Below the pieces are notes generated by a model. It was not told the DNA's origin, made no database searches, and was given only the letters and a program-made list of their open reading frames with translations. A program made the position numbers and the translations under genes. Below are positions 48,001 through 59,820 of a DNA stretch of 64,000 bases, in pieces (position 1 is the first letter of the stretch; each line of letters opens with the position of its first letter). The stretch is from Haemonchus contortus (lineage: Eukaryota; Nematoda; Chromadorea; Rhabditida; Trichostrongylidae): NCBI GenBank assembly GCA_000469685.2, contig LS997566.1, positions 24,326,432-24,390,431 on the forward strand, written 5' to 3'.

Positions 48001-51000
48001 AGTCAAGCAAGACTTTCACTCAAAAAAGATCCTGATTTGCGTTTGGTGAGACTGGAAAGGCATGGTGCACTGGGGAATGCTCGAACGAAACGCTACTGTC
48101 AACAAGGAGGTCTACATTGCCCAGCTAAACCGTGTCAGTGAGGCTATTCGGCTGAAAAGACCCGATAGACAAGGTCAGGTCATCTCGCTCCACGACAACG
48201 TCAGGCCCCATAATGCCTAAGTCGTCAAAACAGCACTCCAAAAGCTTGAATGAGTGGTTCTTCAGCATCCACCGTGCTCTCCGGATCTTGCACCTACCGA
48301 CTACCACCATTCCGCTCTCTGTCAAACCAAATGAGAATTGTTACCTTCGATGGCGAAGAGGTCCTTAAAAACTGGCTCAACAACTTCTCCGACACCAGAC
48401 TGGCCGATTTTTGGCGAAACGGCATCAACAAGTTGGTCGAGAGATTGGGAGAGGTCGCAAACAGTAATAGGAGAATACATCATCGATTGATTTATTATTA
48501 TAATTATTGTTTTTTGTTAAAAAAAATCTTCGTGGAAAAACTCTACGAACTTATGTTACAACCCAATATATATATATATATATATATATTTACTATAGTT
48601 CTACATGATGAACTGAACTTGTTTCCATTAGCTACTGTTCAGAATTATTGCAACTCCGATTGCTGGATATCTCGTTGTGCAACACGAATTCCCGATCGCA
48701 TTTGGCCTTTTCGTGACAGCTGGAGTCACCGACATGGTTGGTGTTACGTTGCTCGTATACATACATAGCTAAAGTTCGTTTTTTCAAGTTGGACGGTTAT
48801 ATCGCACGAAACGTACCCGGCCAACAGTCGCTGCTCGGATCAGTACTAGACCCCATTGCCGATAAATTACTTGTTAGCGTCATGTTTGTAACAATGACAT
48901 ACGCTGCTCTCATACCTTGTACGTAAGTTAATCTACTCAATTACAATAAATAACATTATGTGTGTCTTGTTTTGGACACTCTTTGAACTGAGTTTTTGAT
49001 TCTCAGACATCATGGAAGGTTTACTGACATATCCGGTGAACAAGTGCATGTATGTATAATAGCGCTCATGACGATATCTGATAGATTTATCTCCGCGAAG
49101 AAAGTATCTCCATCTCATTTCCGCTCCACCAGACGATGATGTGGATGAAACATTTGGGGCGCCTTTAGATGTTGAAAACAAACTGTCTTTGGTAAAGCAG
49201 TATAACACCATTGGATCCAATCTTATATGGCGAAACCTTTCTCTCAACTCCAGATTAAAATATTGATCGTGAGAGTACTCCCTTTCGTTACAAGGTGTCC
49301 GTAAGCTGGATGAAAAAGGGAGAGATGAAAGTGGGAAATTCTTCACCACTCTTGATGGCCCACAATTTCAACATGAGGGGAAGGTGAAAGGGAGAGCATA
49401 TGGGCATGATGTGCTTTTACCACTCTTCGCTTATGTAATATCATGAAGGAAAAATTATTGTCAAAGTCATTCTTGGTTCTCAACACGAATGCGAATTGTG
49501 AGTTCCACCTCAATTTGAGAATGTTGAATCTAAAATCAGATTTGGAACTTTAGCGGAGCCTTTAGCAAAACGATATTTAAACATACTTTGATCTGGTTTG
49601 AGATCGAATTATGTTTTCAGTTGAACAGCAGGAGTTTAATAACAGTAATTCTATATTTTTCTAATTTTAAAGTTGTGCACAGCAAGCGCTGGTAGACTTC
49701 GTCTTAATGATCGGTTCTGGAGCTTTCATACCATCGGTTCCCGATTTGTATGTTCTGAAATCTCTCGCTAACATACTGCCAGGCCAGTCTTTCATCTCTG
49801 GCGTCGGACGGTCTGGAAACCGATAAGGAGCGAGGAAATTGCAAGTTGCGCAGGGCCTTTGGATATTGGATTACGACAGCGCTCTCTCTCCACTACATGA
49901 AAATGTTTCTTGCTTCTCACCTACAACGCGAGAACAATTTCTTCCAATGCCGCTCATCATTAGCTTCTCTAGACGACTAGTCGTTTTAGGCGTCATGTGA
50001 TTACGCTGCAAAAATCCAAGAACAAGAGGACTGGCGTACAACGAAATGGAGAACCTTTATCATTCGTAGCAAAGAACTCTTATCACAAACCACGGCACCC
50101 GTTAGTCTCCTATTTCTTCGACTCCCACGAACTCCTGTCACCTGATTTTTGCCTTCTTACGCTTGGGAAGCGAAGATTCAAAGTAGAGCTCGATGTGTTT
50201 TACGAGCAGCTGGAGAAGATCATCCACAACGAGAAGTCCTTCTACAAATTCGTTGTTGGAGTTTTGGTGGTGGGCTTTGCGAAGCATCAGAGGAGGGGTA
50301 TAGGATTGGAAAATTCGGAATGTGGGACAGGAACGGAACGGGGACTATCGGACTATCAAGACTTCTGTTCGTGGAACAACTCGTCCATGGCAACTCCTTT
50401 TGAGAGGCGAAAAAGTATAGGTCCGCTGAGATAGGAATCTGCAAATGGAATAACTGATGCTAGGTGGACTACATATTAACAAACAGAAAGTGGCGCTTAT
50501 TGGATTTTGGTGTAGTACCACCTTTCCGCCCAGAAGCGAATCATCGACTCTTCCGCGCTAGGATCGGATTTATTAACAAACTGGAGAAGTTCTCTCAACA
50601 TCGCGCAGAGATCTCGAGCAAGCTGTTAACCACGGGGACGCTCTGTCTTGGCATGACTGGCAGGTCATGTATGATCCGACTGGAGACTATGACGCTCTAG
50701 TTTCTTCTCATCTGCGTTGAGCAGGGCAGGCTTCCTGGAATGGATGCCTCCACTCACATTTCAAATGCGACTGGAGTGATCTTCGCAACTCCCCCGGTAG
50801 GCTTGTTTACGAAGGTCATTGTGACCCCGCATATCGCAAACATTAGATGAAGCTCAGCTGAACCATCTGGATCTTAGAAGGAATTCAGCTGCTCAGTTCT
50901 CATCCTAGCATCGAAGTTTTTTTTTATAAAACCTGCTACCAAAATGGTAAATAAGCTCTTATCAACTTAAGTTGATGATAGCTTAATTATCACCTTGATA

Positions 51001-54000
51001 GCAGGTGATTGCTCCCTTGTAAGAACACGGGCCGACTGTAGTAGTCGCTGCAATGCAACGGTGAAACTATTCCATCGACCTCTTGGCATCCCCAGTGAAA
51101 AGGGTGAGAGACAAGGCGACACTAATTGCCAAAGATCACAGCCAAAGACGAGACGAGCTTTCCTGCTGATGATCCCTTCAGATAGTATATTCGTTTTGCC
51201 ACAAAATTGCTCTCTTTTCAAGCAGCGTTGCCGAAGCTAAGACTACGCTTGCAGAACTCAGTGAAGCAGGTGAAGTAGGGCTGCGGATCAACGAAACAAA
51301 AACACAGTTCATGAAAAATGCTCATACTGGCGAAATTGAAATCGGAATCGGTGGTACACTCAAGAAGACCTCGTCTTACGTTTATCCCGGGCATTCTATG
51401 AATGTGAACAACGATATGAAGAAAGAATTGGTAAGACGGCAGCGTAGACAGCCTTCGGACCTCTGGAAGGAAGTGACCAACGATCTCTCTGATCCCAAAC
51501 TCGGCGCCGATTTGTTCGATTCCACAGCTCTTCCTGCTCTCTGTTACTATCGGAGACATCGATGGACAGTGCATCTACTTCAAGGACATTGAGCTTATTT
51601 CACACAGCCCTCGAGCGCTATCTTTTAAGGTTTAACCGGCTCACTCAATATGGAGCTAGATTACGCAGCTGCGCTGCAGAATGCCTCGCCTTCGCGACGT
51701 GGTGGAATACATGAAAACGACAAATTTGGATGAGCCGGCCATATCATTGGAGGAGATAATGAAAGATAAACAAGGGGAACAGTTGAGTGGGCCCTAGTAG
51801 GAGGATCTTCGCGAACATGAGCGAATGATTTTTGCTGGTGCTCCCAAAAAGTGAAGACGAGCCGGATACTAAAACTGGGCTTTTCTGATTTTGGAGCTCT
51901 TGTTCTCATTGACCTCTTTTCTGCACATTAGGCTAATATGCAGTCTGCCGATATTTGGAAACGACTGAGAACGGGAATGTGGCACAGTTCTCAAGAATAG
52001 GTAATTGAGAGGTTAGAGTGTGCTACGTAGTGTCTTCCGATTTATTTCACAATCATTTTCGAGGAAATCTCACGAAATTCCGCAGGTAAACATGAGGTTC
52101 AAGTCCCTCATTCGGAGTACTAGACGCGCTCAGTCGATTGAAGCGTCAAATTGGCTCCAACGTGACAAAAGAACAATTGGTGGGGTATAAAGAAGTCGGG
52201 AGAGGGACCTCTTTCTACGCAGTTCGCTAAGTGCGTCTTTTGTATCTGTGTGTGTATTGGTTGACTGATGGTAATAGCAAATGGTAACAATTGATAGGAA
52301 CTAGTAGGCTGAATCCACAATATTTGCCACTCATTTTATGTTGAAGGTGGAGCTTTGGCACTTTTGTAGGTGGCGCGATATTTGAAAAGACTAGAAAAGA
52401 TTAGTGACACACCAACTGATAGGGACTGACAACGAGTCAAAGACGTCGAGAATTAGTACGTTCATAAAGCTCTAGCCTTAACAATAGACAATTTATCGAA
52501 GCGCGTTTCGCGTTTCTGAAGCATTCTGACATATAGTATGGTAATATCGAGAGAATCAGGGATCATGCTGAGAGCTCTTAATCAGTTCAACATACATATG
52601 TCTATATTTTTCAGGGCAACTCACATTTGTGGTTTTATTTCGTGATCTGTGCCTCATTTCGGGTGGATTCTATAAAAGATATCGCACTATGGAACCTCCG
52701 TATTCTCTTAAGCGATTTTTCAATCCTGAGGTTTCTTCCATGCAAGTTGTTCCCACACTCATCAGCAAGGTGAGAATTTGGGTACTTTCGCAGGCAGTAA
52801 TCTGCTCGTTGAGTTGTTGAACATTTCCAAATGTATTCTCGAAAGGAACAGTCGATAGATTGATACTTTGTAGGAGTGCCTGAGAAATGATCATCAAATG
52901 CTCAAAACTTTACTTTTATTTAACTGCTGCTTGTGCAATATTTGAACATTTTTCATGCCAGTTGAACTTCAAGCGATATTTTTCTAGGTGAATACCGTTC
53001 TGCAGCTGGGCGTTATTGCCACTTCCCTTTCCATCCCTGTGTTCAGCTTGAGCGGACTTGCATCATTTTCTACTGGGCTGTGGTATGTTTTTTTGACCAC
53101 CTTCGATCTCCTACGAAATTCGGCCAGAAAGAAAAATTGTTCTTACTTTAAATGATGTGGTACCCAAATCTTAACACCTTGACGACAGCGCGGGGCACAT
53201 ATGTCCCGCGTTTCGCTGGCCACGTGGGACAACGCGGGACACATGTATCCCGCACTCATTTCGCAATTTTTTTGGGGGCATGTGTGACTTATTCATGTTT
53301 TTTGTGTTTATATTAGGTTGTCGGAAAAGTATTTGCGCATTTTGCAATTTTTTTGAATTTATTTTTTTTCCTGCACAATAACTAACAATTAACAAATATA
53401 TGCACCATCATTATCGACAAGGTATTGCCATTCACCAGGCAACTTGTGGTTCCTGCTTGCGTAGAATTCCTGAGGTTTCGAGGAGGGAAACTCGTCAATG
53501 TACGTTTCGAGTTGATTCACATAATTGAACTTCTTATTTTTCGGATGGTCCGACAGCGACAGGAGCAGATGATAATCCGTTGGAGTTAGGTTTGGTGAAT
53601 ACGGTGGGTGGGCCATAACATGCCATCTCGGGCTTTGAAGCTTCTTCTGGGTCTCCTTCGAAAAGTGTGGGCGAGCACTGTCGTGGAGAAAATAGACTTT
53701 CCCGAGTTTCTCTCTTAGAGCTGCACCAATCCGGTCCCCAGAGCACACTGGGCTTCAGTGCTGACAGCGGAGTTTGGTGGTAGAAAGTCCCAGTGAACGA
53801 TCCTGTTGAATGGCTTCAAACGCTTGGCATTGTCTCCTGAGGTAGGAAGTCTGGATTGGAGGTCGGGATTCCATGCTCTACGCATCTAAACCACTGGCGC
53901 TTCCTCGTGTGGTTTAAGTAGGGAACACACTTCTCGCCGCCAGTGATTAAGTCTTCCAGCCATGCGAAGGTGCGTCGGAAAGTCACCAAGTTTAGGCGTG

Positions 54001-54576
54001 AATCCCTCTTCATTTGGAGGTCGTGACCGCCCAAATCAAAACGTATCCATATCTCCGAATCTCCATGAGTTTCCAAGGCGATGCAAATGGACAGTTGTTG
54101 TGTCGTGATGGCTATGAGCTCCTGTTTCAGCTGATGGGTACTAAACTTAGAATCTTCTTCAACCAGCCTCAGGAGATAGTCATCATTAAGCTCAGCTAGT
54201 CTCCTAAATCGTGGTTCTTCGGTCCAGTCAAAGTGGCCATTTTTGAACTTCTTGTACCAACTTCTTGATGTGCTATTAGAGACAATGAATGGTCTTATCG
54301 CATCGAATATTCCCCCTGTCGCTCAATTTGGATTAACGTTTTTTCTCAACTTATGAAGAAAAGATAGTCTGACTAGCTTTGAGTCGAGAGCGATTCTTGC
54401 AGCCATAACCGTTGAGAAATGCTACGGCAGATATGGTGTGGAAAGCGCATTGACGTGCACTTACACATATTCAGCAGTGAAGGCTCTAGAGCAATCCCCA
54501 AAGATTTCACAACATGGGAACCAAAATGCGCAAATACTTTTCCGACAACATCATCCTACTTACTATAAAGCGCTTC

Positions 54577-54611
<35 letters not shown>

Positions 54612-57600
54612 GTTCTGTCTGTATGTCTGTCACGAAATTCCTTAACTCCTTTAGATCTGCCTGGAGAGACCGGGTCAAGCGTGGGATGGGTGGGCCAGGT
54701 CTCGAGAAGTATAAAACACACATCAGCTTGGCGGAGCCCCGCCCACAGTGGGCGTGGCGTGCCTCGAAATGAGCCCTACTGAGGACCGTGATTTCAAATT
54801 CAGTAACAAGACGGCTTCAAAACTGGAGTTTAAAGGTGGCTAGGGGTGTGCATTGGTAAGTTAGATCGAACTGGGGAGACCCACCCCCGATGGGCGGGGC
54901 GTTCTCCAGAAATGCAATACTTTATGAAAACATTTATAACTCGGTTCGGAGAAAGCCAACAGAGCAGGAAAAAGTTGATATAGGAGAGGTATTGTCGAAG
55001 GTATCTCCAGCATAAATGACGTCAGCGGAGGCCCGCCCACAATGGGCGGAGCGTGCCTCGAAGCTCGCATCCCTTCTTGCATTTATATACGAAAATCCAT
55101 AATTCCAGTTCCCATGGACCTAGAGAGTTCAAATTTGGTAGGAGTACAGGCGTCGTGGAGGCAAAACTTATGGTTGGCGGCAGAACCAGACTCCGCCCAC
55201 AAGGGGCGGAGTTTGTGCGAAAATTCTTAACTCCTGTACCCATGGACCTAGAAAGTTCAAACTTGGTAGGAGTACAGGGGACAGGATGGGAACACTTATG
55301 GTGGGTGGCAGGACCAGACTCCGCCCACAAGGGGCGGAGTTTGTGCGAAAATTCGTAACTCCTGCCCCCATGGACCTAGAAAGTTCAAACTTAGTAGGAG
55401 TACAGGCGACAGGATGGGAACACTTATGGTGGGTGGCAGGACCAGACTCCGCCCACAAGGGGCGGAGTTTATGCGAAAATTCGTAACTCCTGTCCCCATG
55501 GACCTAGAAAGTTCAAACTTAGTAGGAGTACAGGCGACAGGATGGGAACACTTATGGTGGGTGGTAAAACCAGACTTCGCCCACAAGGGGCGGGATCTGG
55601 GTGAAAATTCATAATTCTGTCTCAGTGGACCTAGAAAGTTCAAACTTGGTAGGAGTACAGGCGTCGTGGAGGCAAAACTTATGGTGGGCGGCAGAACCAG
55701 ACTCCGCCCACAAGGGGCGGGATCTGGGTGAAAATTCATAATTCTGTCTCAGTGGACCTAGAAAGTTCAAACTTGGTAGGAGTACAGGCGTCGTGGAGGC
55801 AAAACTTATGGTGGGCGGCAGAACCAGACTCCGCCCACAAGGGGCGGAGTTTGTGCGAAAATTCGTAACTCCTGTCCCCATGGACCTAGAAAGTTCAAAC
55901 TTGGTAGGAGTACAGGCGACAGGATGGGAACACTTATGGTGGGTGGCAGGACCAGACTCCGCCCCCAGGAGGCGAGGTTGAGCGGGAACTCATAAATCCG
56001 ATAAAGGTATGTAATGAAAATCAGCTCATGCGGCCCCGTCACTCATGGCTAGAGCCCCTAGCGCGCGAGAGCGTGCGTAGCCGCCTGGTAGATCATACAG
56101 TAACAGAGCTATAAACAGAATGGTCCATGAAGCGACTAAATGTGCTTCATCTTCATACAGGTTTTCTGCGTCTCACAAAATTTTGGGCCTACTTCAGAAT
56201 TACACACTTTTATTGAGATCGATAAGCAAGTAAAATGAAAACGTTGAAAGCAAGCTATTGATCTTAATTTTTAAGAGAACTAAGGAATTCTAGGTCTATG
56301 TCAGAAGCTGGTCGAGTTGTAAGCGTCTTACAAGTTTTCTTCTGTTCCAGCCATTTTTATGTCTGTAAAAGCTTGTTAAAGCGGAATATTTACTATATAG
56401 AACACGTGTGTTTTCCATTTTATTAATGAACTTACTAAGTAGCGATATGTAGTTAGAAGTAGTTATCACTCTAAAGCTTCGAAAAGTGGGTCTCAGGAGA
56501 CAACACGGGGCATATGTGTCCCGCTGTCGCCAAATTGCATCGGCCCCACTCCGCCAAAACTGTCCAAACGCGCGTTGTCGTCAACGTGTTAAACTTTCGC
56601 GAGATTTTTACTGAACACTATCAGGCTAACATTCCGGAGATAGGATCTTTTCGCGATCTTGAAATGGGTGAAAATTTGTGTACTAGACAGTTGTTGCCTA
56701 AGGCCGTCATATGTAGCAGACATTTGTGCTAGAACTTACAGCTTAGTAAGGCCTTTGACACCCATGGCACCACTCCTCGTTTCTTCAAGCGCGACTGGCA
56801 TCCAGCGTAGCCATCTAGGGGCTTGGTACCATGTTTGCACAACGTCGAAATGACTTTGTTGTCAAAGGGTTAATGGGTCATACGCATCACGCCCAAAGTG
56901 GGGGAGGGAGAGTCATTTCAGGGAAATGACTGCAAAGGGCGAGAAAGTCAGACAATTTTTTTTTTGGTTTCGCCATGGGTCAAGTAAATGAAAATGGAGC
57001 AGAAGATCGAATGCAACTAGTCCCCAGTGGACAGGATGTAGATTGCTACCTATTTACCCTCTTTCATTAGACGAAGCAGGAATCAAAAGTAAGGAGAATT
57101 TTTCCTTCAGAGAAGCAATCCGACAAATCGAAGGAGAACTAGAGGTGAAGCAGCGTGTAAACTTGTGTAACTTGTGGACTACGATCATATATGTATGTGT
57201 GTCGATCTGAATCCAACAAGGTGCAAAAACGCCTATTTCATCATACTACTCGCATATCGTCATTAGGCGTGTAACGGACCAATAAATGATTAGTAAGAAA
57301 TAAAGAAAAGTAAAATTAGTGCATCATTGGTTGAAAACCTTCCAATCCATTTCAGCCTTCACCCTTGTACATTAAAAGTTCCGACATTGGAAATCTATTA
57401 CTGCGAGGACTCTGCACATACATAACCTCCTATGCATCTGCACCAAGCATCGCAACCTTCATGCTGTTCTGCTTTCTCTCCATTAATATTCACTTCTCGT
57501 GGCTAGCAGCCCCACATCTTGAAAAACACTTTTTACAGAGTCGGTGGCGTTGCAGCGTCTCACTCAGTTTTCTTTTCCCGCTTCAGCATTTGATTTTTCC

Positions 57601-58900
57601 AAGTGAAGCTATACAAAGTTTGAGCTTTTTTCCTGGATTATTAACTTTATCTCTAGGCGCGTATTGCTAGCAGCTTTACTTATTTATCCTCACTCGCTTG
57701 AAAACGATATATGGATGATAACCATCAAGTTTTATTGCACGTAGTTGCGGTACACCCTTTTCAGCCAGGTTTCGTCCCAAAAAAAAATCCGAAGTAAAAC
57801 GAGTAGCAGTTACATGATTTGCAAGTAATTCCGACAGCACCCTTCAGGGTCAACTTACTTCAGTATTGAAACCAAATCGAAGAGAAATAAATACTGCACA
57901 AGCCATGTCATGTCGCTACCACCTGTCATGTCAGGTTATGAGACAGCCGCGTGTACAAAAAAGATGATAAGACATAACATAATTTTCTACACATACATAC
58001 GTACATATATACATGTATTTCCTATATATAAAGGATAAAGGATAAAGTCCTGGGGTATAAATCAACCCCGTCCGGGGGATGCGCCCCGCACTCGACTTCC
58101 ATTTAGAATCGTAGTGGCGTAATGAGTGCGTATGTGGCCTATACAAGGACTTGCGGTGGCCAACCGATGTACAAGTCAGTGCTTTTATCCTCCCAGACGA
58201 GTCTGGTACCAATTCAGTGGAAGGCTTGGTTGGCCTAGGCGGGCGTCCATCCGGGATTCGAACCCCTGATCGTGCGTGTAATATAGTGCGCCACTTACCA
58301 CTACACCACCTCCACCATTTTCTATACATGTTGTCGCTATAGACGTGAATCAAATAAAAATATGCAGTAGTAGAAGAAGAGCAGAACTGAACTCGAGTTG
58401 AATTTTCCACTGAAGACTACGGGAAATAGCACCCAAACGAGAAATGCAATGAATAACGAGGCATACTTTAGCTGGCGCCGCGGCCCAAATCTCAGAGGAT
58501 CAGAAGTTACTCATTTTTGAACCCTTGCCAAGAAAAGGGTCGCATAGGTTGAAGTCACGTGGTGCCCGGATGTTGTAGGTTCTTCATTTGATTATGTGGA
58601 AAACTTTTTCTTCATCGTCACTATTATTCTGACATGGAAAATAGTCGATCGAACGTTTGCGCATTAGTAATCCTCCCTTCCCTCTCCCTGGGCGTAATGC
58701 ATACGGCCCAATGTATCCGTACGCTTCGAAACTTCATTAGTTGCACAGCAGAAGCGTCTCGCGCAGTTGCTGCTCAATCTTTTGTGGCTTTTTTACTGAT
58801 GCCAGCTTTTGAGAATTACTTTTTTAGTTGGGTCACGGCGATAACTACGACATGGTCAGGCTTACAGTATGCCAGTGGCAAGGCTATGAAAAAAGTCTAA
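45082..58900 (+). CDS. crls-1: Cardiolipin synthase (CRLS1 family), 5'-partial
   Basis: Mitochondrial inner-membrane CDP-alcohol phosphatidyltransferase that joins CDP-diacylglycerol and phosphatidylglycerol to cardiolipin. Exons: 45082-45207, 48643-48736, 48789-48918, 52615-52769, 52988-53082, 58828-58900; phases fit. In order: [24 protein letters not shown], then the family signature D(x)2DG(x)2AR(x)8-9G(x)3D(x)3D in [23 protein letters not shown], then [39 protein letters not shown], and [19 protein letters not shown] to the stop. Each matches human CRLS1 in the same order. The exon(s) with the mitochondrial presequence, upstream of 45082, were not found. Introns of 3.4, 3.7 and 5.7 kb are mostly transposons. 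Confidence 0.93.
45400..46065 (-). mobile_element. RTE retrotransposon fragment, RT C-terminus (CRLS1 intron)
   Basis: Minus-strand frames with shifts: [20 protein letters not shown], then [15 protein letters not shown], then [20 protein letters not shown], the terminal segment of RTE ORFs. The 46000-46060 end matches the '[12 protein letters not shown]' part of the fragment at 32241-32770. Confidence 0.88.
46066..46440. repeat. Dispersed repeat between two RTE pieces
   Basis: Starts abruptly at 'ttaaaggcacagttcacgat' where the RTE reading ends. Related blocks occur near 17041 and 20485. It separates RTE C-terminal and endonuclease pieces of the same orientation, so it may be an insertion in one RTE copy. 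Confidence 0.45.
46600..46990 (-). mobile_element. RTE retrotransposon fragment, endonuclease N-terminus (CRLS1 intron)
   Basis: Minus-strand 46888-46676 reads [50 protein letters not shown], the apurinic-like endonuclease start of RTE elements. Same orientation as the piece at 45400-46065. Confidence 0.85.
47674..48566 (+). mobile_element. Deleted mariner, copy 1 (CRLS1 intron)
   Basis: Terminal inverted repeats 'ttgggttgtaacataagttc' and its complement, with TA at both sides in a (ta)n context. About 893 bp, short for a mariner. Frameshifted transposase remains: a DNA-binding stub, then [30 protein letters not shown] and [20 protein letters not shown]. The middle is missing. The same deletion is seen at 62199-63097. 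Confidence 0.9.
48567..48590. repeat. (ta)n microsatellite
   Basis: TA run beside the mariner insertion, the expected type of target for mariner. Confidence 0.85.
49970..51800 (+). mobile_element. RTE retrotransposon, degenerate, endonuclease to RT end (CRLS1 intron)
   Basis: Plus-strand pieces in order: [20 protein letters not shown] and [13 protein letters not shown] (endonuclease, about 50186-50350), [20 protein letters not shown] and [13 protein letters not shown] (about 50465-50570), then RT C-terminal pieces [13 protein letters not shown] (near 51280) and [17 protein letters not shown] (near 51510), and [13 protein letters not shown] with stops near 51690. Several frameshifts and gaps; not functional. 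Confidence 0.88.
53313..54549 (-). mobile_element. Mariner, near full length, decayed (nested)
   Basis: About 1.24 kb with TIRs 'ttaggttgtcggaaaagtat' and 'atacttttccgacaac' at the right. The minus strand carries a transposase from about [20 protein letters not shown] (near 54405) through IRFDLGGHD, then [13 protein letters not shown] and [14 protein letters not shown] (second and third catalytic Asp, D34D pattern), to the C-terminal [16 protein letters not shown] near 53400. Frameshifts and stops break it. Confidence 0.88.
54576..54631. repeat. (gtct)n microsatellite
   Basis: About a dozen 'gtct' units with two interruptions, near the 5' end of Helitron copy 2. Confidence 0.95.
55080..55990. 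repeat. ~128-bp tandem array inside Helitron copy 2
   Basis: About seven units. Each has 'atggacctagaaagttcaaa', 'ttggtaggagtacagg', and a palindrome 'ctccgcccacaaggggcgga'. The palindrome recurs near 55190, 55318, 55446, 55574, 55703, 55831 and (altered) 55956, about 128 bp apart. Two variant types ('tttgtgcgaaaattc' and 'atctgggtgaaaattc') alternate in blocks, as in recent local duplication. Confidence 0.93.
56593..58029. other. CRLS1 intron, unassigned part
   Basis: A further 'gtcaaaggg'+TTAA end (56861-56873) suggests another piggyBac-like remnant whose partner I cannot find. A 101-codon hydrophobic plus frame at 57365-57670 is open but has no known motif and is out of phase with CRLS1. 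Confidence 0.4.
58030..58316 (-). repeat. tRNA-derived SINE copy (CRLS1 intron)
   Basis: Minus strand: head with A box 'tggtgtagtgg' and B box 'ggttcgaatcc', body like 43854-44154, tail (tttatcc)n at 58030-58047. Flanks 'tttcctatata' and 'ttttctataca' look like a decayed target duplication. Slightly shorter than the 301-bp copy (about 20 bp missing near 58218). Confidence 0.92.
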
Positions 58901-59820
58901 CTACATAGTCGCGTCGACCTTATCCACCCCTTGTGATATGTGATTGTTTTACCGTTTTTGTCGAAATTATTTATCTTGACATCCACGTTGCTCACTTTGA
59001 CTTCCCTCTGTAGCTTCCCTAGGTTTTTTGAATGTTCCTGTTACTTTGAGCTAAGAAGAAATGTTGTGTATTTTGTATCCGGTTTGGAGGAATCACTCCT
59101 TCATTTTGCTGTTGCTTCTTGAGAGGATATCCTTTTTGTACACAGTAAGTTTGTTTCAGTCACCGTTGTACTTGGTTCCAGTTTCTGTTTATAGATTTCG
59201 GTAAATATATGAAGCCAATTTCAAAAATATATCAATTTTGTTTACATATCTCTTTATTACTAAAAACTTGGCACAAGAGTCCCGAAGAAAGCTTCCCATG
59301 AATAGAGAAATGCAAATAGCATTGAAAGTGCGCTATCGTAATGCCTGTTTTACGGAGTTTTGTTCTATTGCAATTGATCTTAACGTAAACTTATTTGATT
59401 TCGTTTTTTCTAGCCCTCTATACCATAGTTTCTTCCTTCCATGTTAACTAACACAAGCTCTAATTCATTTGGGTGTGTCTGCTTGAAACGATTAATAAAA
59501 TCAGACAGACTACCTGATTACCCCAGTTTTTCGATGAACCAGACTCAAAATTGCAGCTTACAATTGACATGCACAGCAAATAACCTTTTCCCGAGATCGA
59601 ATTTCAAATTCTGGAATCTGTAGCGAACATCTCTACGACATGGAATGCCATGGGGAATGGGTGCTTCAGGTTATGAGTGACAAAGTAATGCTTATTCACT
59701 GAAACCCCGTAATTCGATGCCTCTGAAATCCGATGGTGTGAAGAATGGAGTAAGGATTTATCATAAATGTTCGTTTCATTGTTACAGTGTATCTATACCA
59801 TCAGTTCCACGACGGATGCC
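58901..59820. other. Intergenic CRLS1-DHRS4 (convergent)
   Basis: Separates the 3' ends of two convergent genes. No exon or clear repeat found; both 3' UTRs should lie here. Confidence 0.55.

Larger units (their letters stand above)
54554..56088 (+). mobile_element. Non-autonomous Helitron, copy 2 (nested)
   Basis: 1535 bp, plus orientation. Starts 'tcctacttactataaag' after an A (54553), ends 'gtagccgcctgg' (CTGG at 56085-56088) before a T. The 3' hairpin gcgcgc-gaga-gcgtgc has one G-U pair. Near the 5' end is (gtct)n; inside is a ~128-bp tandem array. Length and end structure match copy 1 (1540 bp). Confidence 0.82.
53171..56592. mobile_element. piggyBac-like TTAA element, copy c, with nested mariner and Helitron (CRLS1 intron)
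   Basis: TTAA ends at 53171-53174 and 56589-56592. The left end reads 'ttaacaccttgacgacagcg' and the complement of the right end 'ttaacacgttgacgacaacg'. Subterminal 'gggacacatgtatcccgc'-type palindromes occur at both ends. After removing the mariner (53313-54549) and the Helitron (54554-56088), about 650 bp of the host element remain. No transposase is visible. Confidence 0.75.

Noticed and set aside
49679..49765. Alternative CRLS1 exon ([17 protein letters not shown])
   Set aside because: Superficially like the segment after the catalytic motif, but the exon at 52615-52769 matches far better and joins in phase.
54861..55881. Proline-rich minus and plus frames across the tandem array
   Set aside because: They are open only because the 128-bp unit lacks stops in some frames; the peptides repeat with the array and have no start or splice context.
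55080..55990. CRISPR-like array
   Set aside because: The units are contiguous tandem repeats without unique spacers, in a eukaryotic intron inside a Helitron.
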